Shown one piece after another: positions 14,142 through 25,500 of a DNA stretch of 64,000 nt (its first letter is position 1; each line of letters begins with the position of its first letter). This stretch comes from Powellomyces hirtus. Taxonomy: Eukaryota; Chytridiomycota; Chytridiomycetes; Spizellomycetales; Powellomycetaceae. The notes below the pieces were generated by a model. The model saw only the letters and a program-made list of their open reading frames with translations, had not been told where the DNA came from and did not search any database. A program made the position numbers and the translations under genes. The DNA lies in NCBI GenBank assembly GCA_025526995.1, contig JAHLKG010000002.1:1302001-1366000 (forward strand), written 5' to 3'.

Positions 14142-14817
14142 TCAAGCAAGAGAGACGTTGCGGAGCCTCATTATGTTCGCAAATGTCTTCACACCAAAGT
14201 TGAGAGCAGATCCTGCATATATGCCCGCAAGGAATCGCAGCCCTGTTGGCAACGAGGTTTGGATTGCAGTGTGGAGGTCGTACATTTCAGGATACTGTTC
14301 CCTTATAATGCGTCAACAAAGTTGAAGAGATCTCTATTGACGTGAAGGAATTGTTGCACGGGAGGGGAGATGTCGACCACCATGCTTCCGGCAGCATCTT
14401 TCGAAGAGGCAAGGCTCCAAGTCCCACTATACAAGTTAGTTAGAGAAAAGCGGATTTGACACGATGGGCAGTAGTATCTGACCGTTGAGTGTGGTTAGTC
14501 CAAAAGGTAATATGGACGACGGTATATTCTCCACGCGATCCTTTCTGGCTTTTTCGCGCTTTCATTAGAACAGGAGCCGAGTCCTCCAGGCATTCCATCA
14601 GGCGCAAGCGGCCTTCACGAATTAGTGTCTTCTGTGGAAGAAGATGTACTAGAAGATAGTTGTCATGCGCAAAAAGTTTGAAGTCCTTGTCGGTGGCTTC
14701 CACTGTTGACCAGTTGAGCTTTGCAAGGTCAGATCCTTCTGCCGCGGTTTGGTGATCGTTAGGTTGATATTCGACGTTCTTCAGAAGTTCTGAGAGCTGC
14801 AGGGCATTTGAGAATAA
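14142..14817 (-). CDS. Unrecognised protein, multi-exon, with one apparent frameshift
   Basis: I do not recognise this protein. On the minus strand, 14817-14483 is open. It is joined by a short intron (14482-14427, donor GTCAGA, acceptor TTGTATAG preceded by a CTAAC branch-like motif) to 14426-14303. The phase (2+1) fits exactly, which supports a real gene. The second segment hits a stop at 14303, but the neighbouring frame then continues as a protein-like stretch (REQYPEMYDLHTAIQ, then a mildly hydrophobic segment) to a stop at 14142. A single missing base near 14305 would join them. Upstream, 14850-14950 encodes a very basic run (RKRRRKQNAARR) that may be an N-terminal exon with a nuclear-localisation-like patch, but I could not place its splice. 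The start lies probably within 14.82-15.08 kb, close to the divergent Fpg start. It could be a live gene with a sequencing error or a decaying one. Confidence 0.35.
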
Positions 14818-15095
14818 CTGCTTTCACGAATTTTTCCTTTGAGTATCAGTCTTGTCTTGAGCCTGCGAGCGGCATTTTGCTTCCGACGACGTTTCCTCTT
14901 TGCAGGCTGCGTTGATCCTTCAGTCTTGATCGATTCACGGGCAGCGTTCTGGGGCAGTGGTGATTATGGTGGGGTGGAAATTCTGGTAACTGGTGATTGT
15001 GGCGAGGTGACAACTCCAGGCAAAATGTTACGTCCCATTTGTCACCCCAACGGATCGACGCGTGGAGCGCCATTAGCACGAACGATACAGTAGAA

Positions 15096-16567
15096 ATGCC
15101 TGAACTCCCAGCGGTCGAGCGAGCTAGAAAGCTTATTCACGAAAACTTTCTCGGTAAAACCATCACACACGTTGTCACCGTACGTTTCATTCTAGTGTCA
15201 GAAGGCTACATTGGGCCGACTCTACGCCATGGAGCCAATTTACTGAACTTGACAGTTCTGCCTGATACGATAGATAGAGGACGCCATCGTGTATCATGAT
15301 TGCCAAAACACGCACTTTGAAGAACTAGTGGGAAAGAAGCTGGTGGATACTGGACGGCGGGGAAAGATTTTCTATTTGCTAATGGACGAAGGCCCAAATC
15401 CCGTACTCCATCTTGGAATGACGGGGTCAGTAAGGGTACGTGTTTTTTCGGCGTTAGCACGTCCGACCCAGGGAGTCCGACCACCTTATTTTCGTGATGC
15501 AGATCAAAGGCGAGCCTGGACTGGAATACATGGACTTCAGCACCGAAGATGACAATTGGCCGCCAAAGTATTGGAAGTTTGTGATCCGGTTTGATGACGA
15601 CAGAGAACTGGCTTTCACGGATGCTCGGCGGCTGGGGCGAATACGCTTGGTAGATGGGGATGTCTTGATCCAACCTCCGATTTCCGAGCTGGGCTTTGAT
15701 CCGATCCTGAGCATGCCAACCCTTGAACTGTTCAGTGACCTCATTGCTCGGCGGAACTGCCCAATAAAAGCTTTGCTGCTTGATCAGTCATTCAGCGCTG
15801 GCGTTGGAAACTGGATCGCTGATGAAGTGCGTAAACGCGATTCAGAACATGCAATCTGCCTTACCGGGAAACAGTCAGGTTGCTCATTGCCTAACATTAA
15901 GAAACAAGATTCTCTACCAGGCGCGAGTGCATCCTGCCCAAAGAACGAACACGCTCACGCCAGCCGAAATCAAAGCCTTGTATGAGCAAACGCAATTCAT
16001 TATGAAGACAGCGGTCAAGTTCAACGCCGATGGAAATCAATTTCCTGTGGACTGGCTCTACCACTTCAGATGGGGAAGGGGCCGGAAGAAAGATCGCGGC
16101 GTAGAAATGCCGGACGGAAGTCCAGTGGTGTTTGAAACTGTGGGCGGACGCACTTCTGCAATCGTGCCGTCGGTACAGAAACTTCATGGTGCAAATACCT
16201 CTGAAAAGGTATGGCGTCATGTTGGGTTCAACCTTCTTTGACTGACATTTGTACATCCTCTTCATAGAGTGCAATCAAGAAAGAAATTGTTGAGGATACG
16301 GGAGAGGCTTCTCTACGATCCGCTCTGAAACGGAGGACAAAATCTGCAGTTACGGATGGAGACGTCAATGACGCTGCAGTAAAACGACCAAAGACTGGAA
16401 GCCGCATCAAGGATGCGAAGCCTGTCAAAGTTGACGATCCAACATTGGATATCAAACCGAAACGAGGCAAACGCGTAATAGCAGAGGAGAATGTTAATAA
16501 TGATGATTCGGGCGTTGCGCGGCGCAGGAGCGCCAGGGTTGCGGCGGCTAATGGGAAACAGCGGTGA
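15096..16567 (+). CDS. FPG: Formamidopyrimidine-DNA glycosylase (Fpg/MutM family, plant/fungal type)
   Basis: Base-excision-repair glycosylase/AP lyase that removes oxidised purines. Exons 15096-15179, 15280-15435, 15503-15826, 15909-16208 and 16268-16567 give 387 residues. The start MPELPAVE puts the catalytic Pro directly after Met and the catalytic Glu next to it, so the start is certain. The second exon carries LHLGMTG, typical of the catalytic domain. The helix-two-turn-helix DNA-binding motif reads GVGNWIADEILYQARVHP across the third intron. The bacterial zinc finger is absent. Instead the sequence VGGRTSAIVPSVQKLHG is present, as in plant and fungal Fpg proteins. A Lys/Arg-rich, probably disordered tail of about 100 residues follows and may serve nuclear targeting or DNA contact. 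It is divergent from the unrecognised minus-strand gene. Confidence 0.93.
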
Positions 16568-17103
16568 TGCCGACATGTTTTGGTCGATTCGTGACAAGTA
16601 GCGACTAGCAGTAGCAGGAGACTAGATCATTTCTAGGTACTTGATGGAACAGATGGAGCACTGCATCCACATGGGAATTGATTTTATCTTCCCACGTCGA
16701 CATGCACAACAATCAACAACAATGCGTGGGTTCAGTTGTTAACTTTGGGTGGGAGGCACATCAAAACAGTACCGTAGTGTAGACTCTGACTGGATGAAGA
16801 GGGGGAGGGTCCATCACGCGGGCGTTTTGTAAAGCAAGTCACGCGCCACCGTAGTCACAGCGAATAGATATCTCAAATCACCCCCTCCGCAATACTGACA
16901 AACCTGCTCCCACCAGAACCAAAAGCATCCCACAACAACAAGATTCTTCTTAGTCTTTCTCAAAACTATTCTTGTCACTTGCTGCTCACCTCTAGCACCA
17001 CACCGTCATCGTCGTCGCTTGTTTCTTTCCCCTCAAGTGTTCATTGTAACTCGCCGACTACCTCACCGCTATATCTACCCGTGTACATACCCTCTCAGTC
17101 TTC
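16568..17103 (+). other. Intergenic / leader of the F-box LRR gene
   Basis: 536 bp between Fpg and the F-box LRR gene. The last 200 bp are pyrimidine-rich (CT/CA runs) and look like a transcribed leader. No ORF or RNA gene seen. Confidence 0.5.
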
Positions 17104-19230
17104 ATGCGAACGGGTCCGTCAACCACTTCACCTTTCCCCGGTTCGCCTGCGCCGCTTCTTTCTCAGCAGCAACACAATCCATCGTTCATATCTCTCCCCA
17201 CCGAACTCATTTCTCTGGTCCTTGGCAAGCTCAATCTCCAGTCACTTCGCATTGCGGCGGCCACTTGCGCCCACCTGCAAGCAATAGCGTTACCGCTGAT
17301 ATGGAATACACCCAGGATCCCGCCTTCCACTCCTACTCAATGTGCCGGAAGGCACGAACAACACTTGATCCGTAACGGACACCTGATCCGGACCCTCACC
17401 TTCCCCGATCCGACAACCATTGACATTAGCCTCGTTTCGCCACACCTCCGCTCTCTTCTTCATATTGATTTTAGCGGCTGCGCAGCGTTCACAATCTCAG
17501 ATTCGCATGTGCTGGCTGTGCTCAAGCATTCACCACTGTTGCTTTCCATCGATATGGGCGACTGCATCGATGTCACGGATCTCTCGCTATTTGCCGTCGC
17601 AGCTCATCCCAATGTTACGCGCATGCAATACGTCGGCCTAGCTCGGTGCTGCGAAGTCACCGACAAAGGTGTAGTGGCAATGGCAGAAAATACTGCAGGA
17701 TTGAAGAAGGTGGACCTGACATGCATACCAGGCATAACTGGTATGGCCGTCTCGGCAATCGCTCGCTCTTGTCGATTGCTGGAGGCATTTGTGGCAAAAG
17801 ATTCAGAAGCTGTCACAGATGACGCCCTGAAAGATCTCGCACTTGGATGCCCGCTTCTCAAGGAGGTGGACTTGGATCACAACACCGGCTTCACGGAGTC
17901 TGGACTCGCAGAGTTTGGAAGGTTGCGTTCAGGGAAATGCGCCTCCGAGCGGAACGTTGAGACAAGCTCGCTGTCGGTCCTGCGGCTGAATAACGTGGCA
18001 GATGGAGCGGTCAGCGACAAGTCTCTGCTTGCCCTCCTACCTCGCCAGTCGAGGCCATCTGATCGTCTCGCAACATTGGAACTGTCCATGTCCCGCACGA
18101 TCAGCACTTTGACCCTACAGTGCCTTGCTTTGCACTTTCCCAACAACCTCATACGTCTGGACCTCAGCTATGCTTCCGCGGAGAGTTTTGCGGAGGAAGA
18201 TGCTTTGGGACACTTTTTAGCGTCGCAAAGCAACCTTGAGCATTTGTCGCTCGTTGCCTCAAGAGAAGTCGTGACCGACCAAACCTGCATGCAAATTGGC
18301 CGCAAATTGCACCAATTACGCACACTCGACATTTCCGAGTGCCGCAATGTTTCGGATCAGGGCGCCATCGAGCTTGTCAATTTGAAAAACCTGGAAGAAC
18401 TGAACTTGAAGGGCTGCGAACTCATTACCGACGCCACGGCGTCAGCCCTGTGCCTCACCACCCGCGCGAAGCCACTTTCAATGCTCAACCTCAGTTTGTG
18501 CACGTCAATCACGGACAAGGCTGTCACGCAACTTTTTGAGACGTTTGATCTCGACACATTGAAACTGTCTGGATGTTTCAACATCACGGATGAAGCGTTC
18601 AACTACAAGTCAGCTGAAGACGTTCAGAAGCAGCTTACGCTTTTGTGCCTCTCGGGGTGCTACAACATCACCGATAGCTCGCTCACACGATTACTTCCCA
18701 ATCTGCATCGTCTGGAATCCATCAACGTATACGCGTGCGAAAATGTGACCGATGAGACCATGATCACATTAGCCAGATGCTGTCCGAGGTTGGCAAGTCT
18801 TGTCATCAGCAAGACTCGAGTGTCAGATGTTGGCATCGCTGCCATCGCTGTTCCATCACCACACTCCAAGCCGCTGACGAGTCTGCACACCTTGTACGCC
18901 GGATTCCTCGTGTCACAAGGACCATCGGAAGCCACAGTCCGCACTCTGCTAGCAACGCTCACGAATCTCAAAGTCCTTGATTTGTCGCGGTCCCCGCATC
19001 TTGCTGATGAGGCGCTGATGACCATGCCTCACGAGCCCATTGGAAAGCAACCAACGTCGCTGAATTTGCAGGTTGTGATGATGCGGGCATGTGATTCCAT
19101 ATCCATGGCAGGTGCAATGCACATTGTCAAGCGAGCGCCAAAACTCCAGCGATTGGATGTGGCCGGTTGCAGATTACTGGACCAGGCGCATCGGGATCAA
19201 ATTCAGGAGGCGATCGATGCGAGATGGTGA
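17104..19230 (+). CDS. F-box / leucine-rich-repeat protein (GRR1/AMN1-like)
   Basis: Likely substrate-recognition subunit of an SCF ubiquitin ligase: the F-box binds Skp1 and the repeats bind the target. Uninterrupted 708-residue frame. The F-box lies near residues 26-70 (SLPTELISLVLGKLNLQSLR, ending in a PLIW tail). From about residue 110 to the C-terminus there are cysteine-type LRRs with repeated L..L.L.GC..ITD..L patterns (for example LNLKGCELITDATASAL and LCLSGCYNITDSSLTRLL), roughly 15-18 repeats arranged as in Grr1 and FBXL-type proteins. A short Ser/Pro/Gln-rich N-terminus precedes the F-box. No introns, unusual beside its intron-rich neighbours. The actual target cannot be inferred. 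It is convergent with a second F-box gene downstream. Confidence 0.88.
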   Translation: MRTGPSTTSPFPGSPAPLLSQQQHNPSFISLPTELISLVLGKLNLQSLRIAAATCAHLQAIALPLIWNTPRIPPSTPTQCAGRHEQHLIRNGHLIRTLTFPDPTTIDISLVSPHLRSLLHIDFSGCAAFTISDSHVLAVLKHSPLLLSIDMGDCIDVTDLSLFAVAAHPNVTRMQYVGLARCCEVTDKGVVAMAENTAGLKKVDLTCIPGITGMAVSAIARSCRLLEAFVAKDSEAVTDDALKDLALGCPLLKEVDLDHNTGFTESGLAEFGRLRSGKCASERNVETSSLSVLRLNNVADGAVSDKSLLALLPRQSRPSDRLATLELSMSRTISTLTLQCLALHFPNNLIRLDLSYASAESFAEEDALGHFLASQSNLEHLSLVASREVVTDQTCMQIGRKLHQLRTLDISECRNVSDQGAIELVNLKNLEELNLKGCELITDATASALCLTTRAKPLSMLNLSLCTSITDKAVTQLFETFDLDTLKLSGCFNITDEAFNYKSAEDVQKQLTLLCLSGCYNITDSSLTRLLPNLHRLESINVYACENVTDETMITLARCCPRLASLVISKTRVSDVGIAAIAVPSPHSKPLTSLHTLYAGFLVSQGPSEATVRTLLATLTNLKVLDLSRSPHLADEALMTMPHEPIGKQPTSLNLQVVMMRACDSISMAGAMHIVKRAPKLQRLDVAGCRLLDQAHRDQIQEAIDARW

Positions 19231-19905
19231 GAGGGCTGGACGACACCCCAGAGCCTACCGCGCGCTTTGCATACATTGCACTCTCTGGTTGCGCACTCCC
19301 TCGCTTTCACCGCAACTCGTCTCTGATTCTCGCACACTGCTATTGCTTTGATACCCGCGCCATTCCCATCCACCCCTTTGTGTCCGCTCCACTTGCAGGA
19401 ATGTAGTCCCCTACTGACGCTGGCGCGCCCATATCACACGGGCCGGTCCCCCAATATATAGTTTTCTACACATTGTCATATTCTCAATTTCAATGGTTTT
19501 TGGTTTGTGAATGTACTCGATTTTTTTAATTCTACTACAGCGTGTCTCATTTTCAATGATAACACTCCAAGACTATGCCCCCCTCTTTTCATGATACATA
19601 GATTTTGTTTGACGAATGTCATTGCTAAACAAATGACTGGTATATATTGTGATATTTACGCCTTTTTTGTTATGAAGGGTGGAATTTCATACATAGAGAA
19701 GGAAGCAGGTATGGTAAAAGAAGGCTGACTCAGGACAAAGGGAAGTCGACAGAAAACAAGGGACGCAGACAAGCTCTTCAGAAACGGGTTATATGAAGGG
19801 GGAACATACTTACAGATGTAACACAGCGATCCGACTCAAAGGAGAGAAGAGAAGCACCAGTGCTGGCAAAACTTCATGTCGCACACAGAGTGTCTGTCTT
19901 TCCAT
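19231..19905. other. Intergenic between convergent F-box genes
   Basis: 675 bp shared 3' flank, AT-rich around 19460-19650. No gene or repeat recognised. Confidence 0.5.
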
Positions 19906-21760
19906 TTACGACAGGAGAGGCAAGATTCGATCTCTGAGGACGTGGGTGCTCTCAGTGGTATCAGCGGGGTCAGGTGGGACAAACCACATTTTAGCACCGG
20001 GGACGGGTACTTTGGGGCATCCCGTGAGGTTCAGGTGTCTGAGGTTCGGGGCGCCATCGAGGATGAGCTCCACATTGTGTTTGGAGACCCATTCGCATCC
20101 CGCAAAGTCCAGGCTGAGGAGGTGCGGGCAATTGGAGAGGGTTTTCACAATGGCACTGTCGATGGTCAGAGGGACAAGGGTGAGGAAAGAGGAGGAGAGA
20201 GTGGCGGGCGAAGAGGAACGGGAAGAAGCTACAGAGGCTGTGGACGAGGTCGGGGTTCTGGATTTGGATGTTGAGTTGCTGGATTGGTGCCGCGGGAACG
20301 AGTCCGGGTGGGAGGAGGTGTATTCACCCGTTTCGACAATGTACGTATCCATCTCCAGCGTAGTATGAGCGAGGGACACGTGGCGGAGGTTGGTGCAGTG
20401 CGCCAAAGTCGAGAGGGCAGACGTAAAAAGCTGGAAGCGCGGGGGTTTAGTGGCTTTCTCGACAGTGGTGGTGTGGCTGTTCCCTCGCTGGTTCCCCCAT
20501 ATCCTGGTGAACAACCCCGCGCCATGAACAGTCTGATGGTTGGCATTTCCGGTGATTGTGTGGAAGAGGAAATGCGAGTTAGGTGGGTGTGGGAGACTGT
20601 GCCAGGCTCCCATACCAGCAGTAGCTGTAGCTGCCATCATGTGAGGAGGACCAGCAGCATGGGTAGTCATCATCCCTGCGGGCCAATGAGGGGCAGTTGT
20701 CACAGTGGGACCTAGATTTGCTGTTGCTGCTGCTGCTTGTGCAGCTGGAGTGTCCGCGCTGGATGATGCTGCCGAGTCCAATAGAGAACATGAATTGGGA
20801 ATTGTCTGAAGACGCAGTGTCACCGTGTGTGCGGATGTCATGACTGGGACCACTCGGGAGGCACGCGTGCTCGTTGTAGAAGCTGAAGCATGTGCTGGCT
20901 GAGGGTCATTCACTGCGGCCTTTGGTTCGGCGCATGACAAATCCACAACCTACAAAGTTGGAAACGATAGCATCGCACAAGTCCATCAGTATTTGATTAC
21001 AGATATGATTCAACCATGTTCCGCACCAAGCCACAATCATTCCATACCAGGCTGCACCGGTTCTACGCCTGTGCTGCCTGGACGTACATCTACTCCACCA
21101 CTCGCTCAACAGAGCTCGTGCCCAATCCACCAACAACAACTCAATCCAAGGACAGAACATACCTGCACGAACGACGCCAAATCCCTCGAATTTTCCTTCC
21201 GGCGCAGAATCGTAACCCCAAACTGCGCCCACGAAAAAGTACCTGCAAATCTGGGCGTAGCGTATAGAAGCGGGGTTGCACAAATATTGAAACTGCGGCA
21301 TACGAGGGACAGTGAATGCAGGGTTCGCTGATCGGAGATCTCTGTTGGAAAGAACTAATTCAGCATCTGGTCCGTATCCAGAGTATGTGGAGCGAGACCA
21401 CTCGCAAAGTTGAGCCACAGCTTGCTACTCACGGTGAAAGATTATCTCCAGTATTTCGTGAGGCACTCTTGCCACGGGGTTATTGCGGATCCGACGGATC
21501 CGGTCTTCTCGTGCAATTCTTTCACTGGTTTCGATCAACGCAAGCAACGATGTTTCTGCTGTCGCTGCGTCTGCCTCCAGTACCGGTTGAGATACCATGG
21601 AGTTTACTGCCATTCCAAAGCTTGCTTCTAGTTCTGTGACTTTGGTGTCTTCACTCTTGTTGTCGTTGGTCGACTTGCAGCCGCCTGGAGTTGGCGTCGT
21701 AGGGCGTTTGTAGCTGGCCCCTAGTACGGAGTCCGAGGGCCTTTTCTTCGGGGTCTGCAT
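19906..21760 (-). CDS. F-box protein with degenerate leucine-rich region
   Basis: Probable SCF adaptor of unknown target. Exons 21760-21433, 21341-21163 and 20949-19906 (introns of 91 and 213 bp) give 516 residues. The F-box is split by intron 1: RVPHEILEIIFHQ then ISDQRTLHSLSLVCRSFN, ending in the usual PLLYATPRF tail at about residues 95-145. The third exon starts VVDLSCAEP, the type of strand seen at the start of LRR blades, then runs into a long low-complexity Ala/Thr/Ser/His stretch. It regains LRR character near the C-terminus (LRHVSLAHTTLEMD, HLLSLDFAGCEWVS, LRHLNLTGCPKV). It may be a partner or diverged relative of the convergent F-box gene. Phases at both introns fit; the 213-bp second intron could hide a further small exon. 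Confidence 0.75.
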
Positions 21761-22585
21761 TGCAGTGGTGGGTTGTATGTGTACTTCTTATAGATGAGTT
21801 ACGACAACAATGCAATTGTACGGTCGCTGCATATGCATTGTTTTGATGAACGCTTGCTTGGCCACAAACGTGTCAACAAGCGCGCACTCGTCCTGTCATT
21901 TCACGTGATGACATGCTCTGCCTTCCACACGACCTCACGCGTGTGTTTCGCGTCGAAGAATAGAAGCAGCGCCCACGGATAATGAACAGCTCACGGGAAG
22001 CAGAGGGCGATGAGTGCGGCGGCAGACTCAGTATCGCTGAAGAGGCTCATCCTCAGACTGTGTCCGAGGTCTCAGAATATGTAAGAGCCAGCAGGCTATG
22101 TCATGACCAGTTGCAACCTTATGGAAATTCATTCCCTGTATCGATTCATAGATAACCAAAAGCTTGTCGATTCTGGTACGGATACGGTGATGATGAAAGT
22201 TTCTCAATGGAACAGAATGGCTGAAGCATACATGTGATATAGCAAGAGCAATTGGACCTGATGTCAAACCAAATGCTATCCAAAAGTATACTGCCCTCGC
22301 TTGTGCTCAACTTTGAAGACAAGAGTACTGACGTGGAATCTGGTAGTGGATGAAATGGGATCCAGAATGGACAAGCTCGAAAGCTCGATTGGGGAAATAT
22401 TGACTCAAGCAGACAACGACAGCCGAGCAAGTTCCGCGTCTTAGGCACCAATGCACCGCCGACAACGCACTGTGCACACGCCGGTAGCACTAGCAAGGCA
22501 ATGAAAGTCTCCAGTATCCAGTCAATTATATTATAAAATAGGAAGCGGCATTGGATATGAGGCCTGCCTCTGGTATTGTGAGAGT
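21761..22585. other. Intergenic between F-box gene and COG1
   Basis: 825 bp holding the promoter of the minus-strand F-box gene and the 3' flank of COG1. A 147-codon minus frame at 22146-22589 is Cys/Ser/Leu-rich without domain features and was not accepted as a gene. Confidence 0.45.
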
Positions 22586-25500
22586 TCATCCACCGGGACC
22601 TTTCCCACGCCGTCCAATGACCGGGCTCCCAACCTGTGAAGTGTAATCCAACACTCCGCTCAACACGTTTCTCGCACCTGACGTAAACACCTCGAATGTT
22701 TTGCCGAGTCCCTGCGGTAACGGTGCGGCCGACTGCTGGTACTGTTGTTTGGGAGGCACGGGTGGCGGCCTGCTGTGGAGGCTGATGGCAGGAGGTTTGG
22801 CGCCGCGGACGAATTTTTCTTGGGCTGCGGGTGCACGGGGCTGTTTGGCAGGTGGGTCTGGAATGAGCGACACGCGGCGTTGCGATGGTGGGCGTGGTGG
22901 CGTGTTGGGTGCTTGCTGTTGTTGTGATGGGTTGCTGTTGCTGCCGTCCATGCTTGAATGGGAGTGCTGCTTTGGGAGATGCTTTTTGGGGGCAGTCGGG
23001 ACGGGTAGGAGAGTGAATCGCGGTGGGGGCTTTGTGAGGGGAATGATGTTGTACATTTCCGAAGTGCTTTTTGAGGATCTAGGTAGTATTCAGAAGTTAG
23101 TCTTCCTGAATGCACACACTTTTTTATTCATCCAGGGTACGTACGGGCCAGCGGCAGGCGCTGCGTGAGAAATCAAGAAAGCGCCGAACAGGGTGCCGCT
23201 TCCTTTCCAGAACTCTGTTACGTTGGGTATGACAGCATCGTAGATCCTTTGCTCAATCTAGAATGCAGACGGACAGCGAGAGTGTGAGGGCTACAAGTCG
23301 ACAAGAACAACCAGACACTTCCTGGATGCACCTGTTGGGAAAGGGGCAAAGTGGGAAAACTTACCAGGTTTCCACGCGATGTATCGCCCGGAGCCAGGAC
23401 CGTCCCAAAGTACGCCTGATCGAATGCTAACTGCTTGACCGCGTCGTCATGTGGCGCCGTAGGGATGATCGTCGAGTACAGGTGCGCAATGCGGCTATGT
23501 GTCTCCGCCATTAGGCTTGTGAGAATATTCTGTTCGCATAGTGTCACCAGGTTAAACCGCTCATTGGCATGCAAAATCCCAGAAAAACTTGAGAGTAATC
23601 TCATACCTTCTCCAGTGTAAAGCCTGCCACCCGGTTCCATTCACGGCAGAGGTCAAACAAAGTAGTCATGACAAATGGCGATGGTTGCACCGGTACGCCC
23701 CCTAGCATGTTGCGTCAGACTTGCGTGCGAGATGGGCCCGACCGGCCACACCGTAGATTCCGAGAGAACAATGAGCCGTACCTTCCCAGAGGGCTGTAAA
23801 CTCCGAGTTCGCCCATGTGACTCTTGCCACCTCTGAAGCGACAGCGCCTTCCATCCGGCGAGCGATCACGTCAATCCAAACTCGATGGGCAGCATCATAA
23901 ACGTCAAGCAATGATCGCTCCCAAGTTTCGATGTCCTTCGCTGCGATACAGTTAGTACATTGACAAACGCTTGAACGATGCTAGTAGATGAATGGGCGGA
24001 CAATTGCTCTTACCAAATGCCTCCAGTGATGCCTCCCACTGCAGCGTCCGCGGCCTGTCAAGACCAAGGAGAGCGCCCAATCGCTGAACGCGCAGGGCAA
24101 CACTGCGTCCTACGCGGCCGGCGAAGAGACATTTGTCAACCGTCTCGGCTGTCAAAACCAGCAGCAAATGTATGGCAGGTCAGCTTACATCAACAGGGCA
24201 AGTACGCATCCCGCTCGTTGAATATATCATACCTTTCCGGACAACGTCATCTTCGTCGTCGCCGCCAATGATGCCCGCTTCCTGCGCTACACACAAGAGG
24301 TCCATCAAGCCCTCCCTGTATCTCACCAGAGCGGCGCCCAGGATTGTGCGGAATGCGTCAAAAAGTCTCACAGAATCGCTGGAGGAGGATGTCAATCATC
24401 AGAAAGGGGATGCACAACCAACGCTACATGAGAATACTAACGTGAGCGCAAGATGCCCATCGTCTGCTTCCTCCGCCGTGGTTTCGAATAGCGGGGAAGC
24501 ATCGTCCTTGACATCTCGAACAATCTTCTCGAACGAGCTTCCCAAAGACGCCAGTGCGGGCGTCTCCCCGCGATATACCACGGCTGCTGAGTCCTCCAAA
24601 TCAATGCTGCCCGCGGCAAAATTCTCCGCGCTCCACATATACTCAGCCACGTGACGATCTGTGCTCTATATCAATGTCTTGTTGTTGGTTATGGAGGAAG
24701 ATAAGGGATAGGTCTAACCTGGTTGTGACACATTGCTCAAATTGATCAGCATGTCCTTTATCATAGCCTCCGGCTGCGTTGCCAGTCCTTCGAACGAGCG
24801 TGCCAACACCGCTTCCGCGGCTTCGTTAAATGGCGCACGGATGAGATCTGTCCATAATGAGTACTGCTTTCCAAATACTTGTGAGCAAAGCTGAACAGTA
24901 TAAGAACAAAGTATTAGCGTAAAGTCTCCACCAGAACGTAGAAGTTAGCACCATACTGCTGGATATTGTGATGCAGATTCTCCTCGTTCTCCTTCCTTGA
25001 CGGAGTGCAGGACATGGTTCCGGATAGTAGATAGAATCGTAGCCTTTTCTACCACGCCTAACCAGACGGTGGCAGCACTGGTGACGGAATTTCGGACTTC
25101 TCGCTCCCACGCATCAATGTCCTTTCGGGCGACTTCAGGTGAAACAGCCTGTGTGTTCGCCGGGTCAACCCTGGGTCTGTGCGCAGCAATGGAAGCAGGT
25201 AGATGCCGGTAAATGAGGTGCATGTTTGTCTTTTCGCGATAAATTTCGGATATTGAGTGAGACTGAGCGGCCGGAGGAGCGGTGAGCTGAGAGACGGTTT
25301 TTGTGAGGAGAGATGGGGAGGATTCCAAAAAGAAGATCTGCTGAATGTCATGTAGCGTCCTGCGAATGGACTCGAGAAGTGAGCAAATGCGCGAGGCAAT
25401 CTCAGCTGGCGTTTGCGGTGTGGATGCTTTGATATGTGTGACGAAGGTGGAATGTCTGGTGGCAAGGAATCGCTTCAAAATGTCGTGCTGAGATGCGCCA

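Noticed and set aside
22146..22589. A 147-codon minus-strand frame as a gene
   Set aside because: Composition is irregular, no domain, no supporting splice structure, and it overlaps the COG1 3' end.
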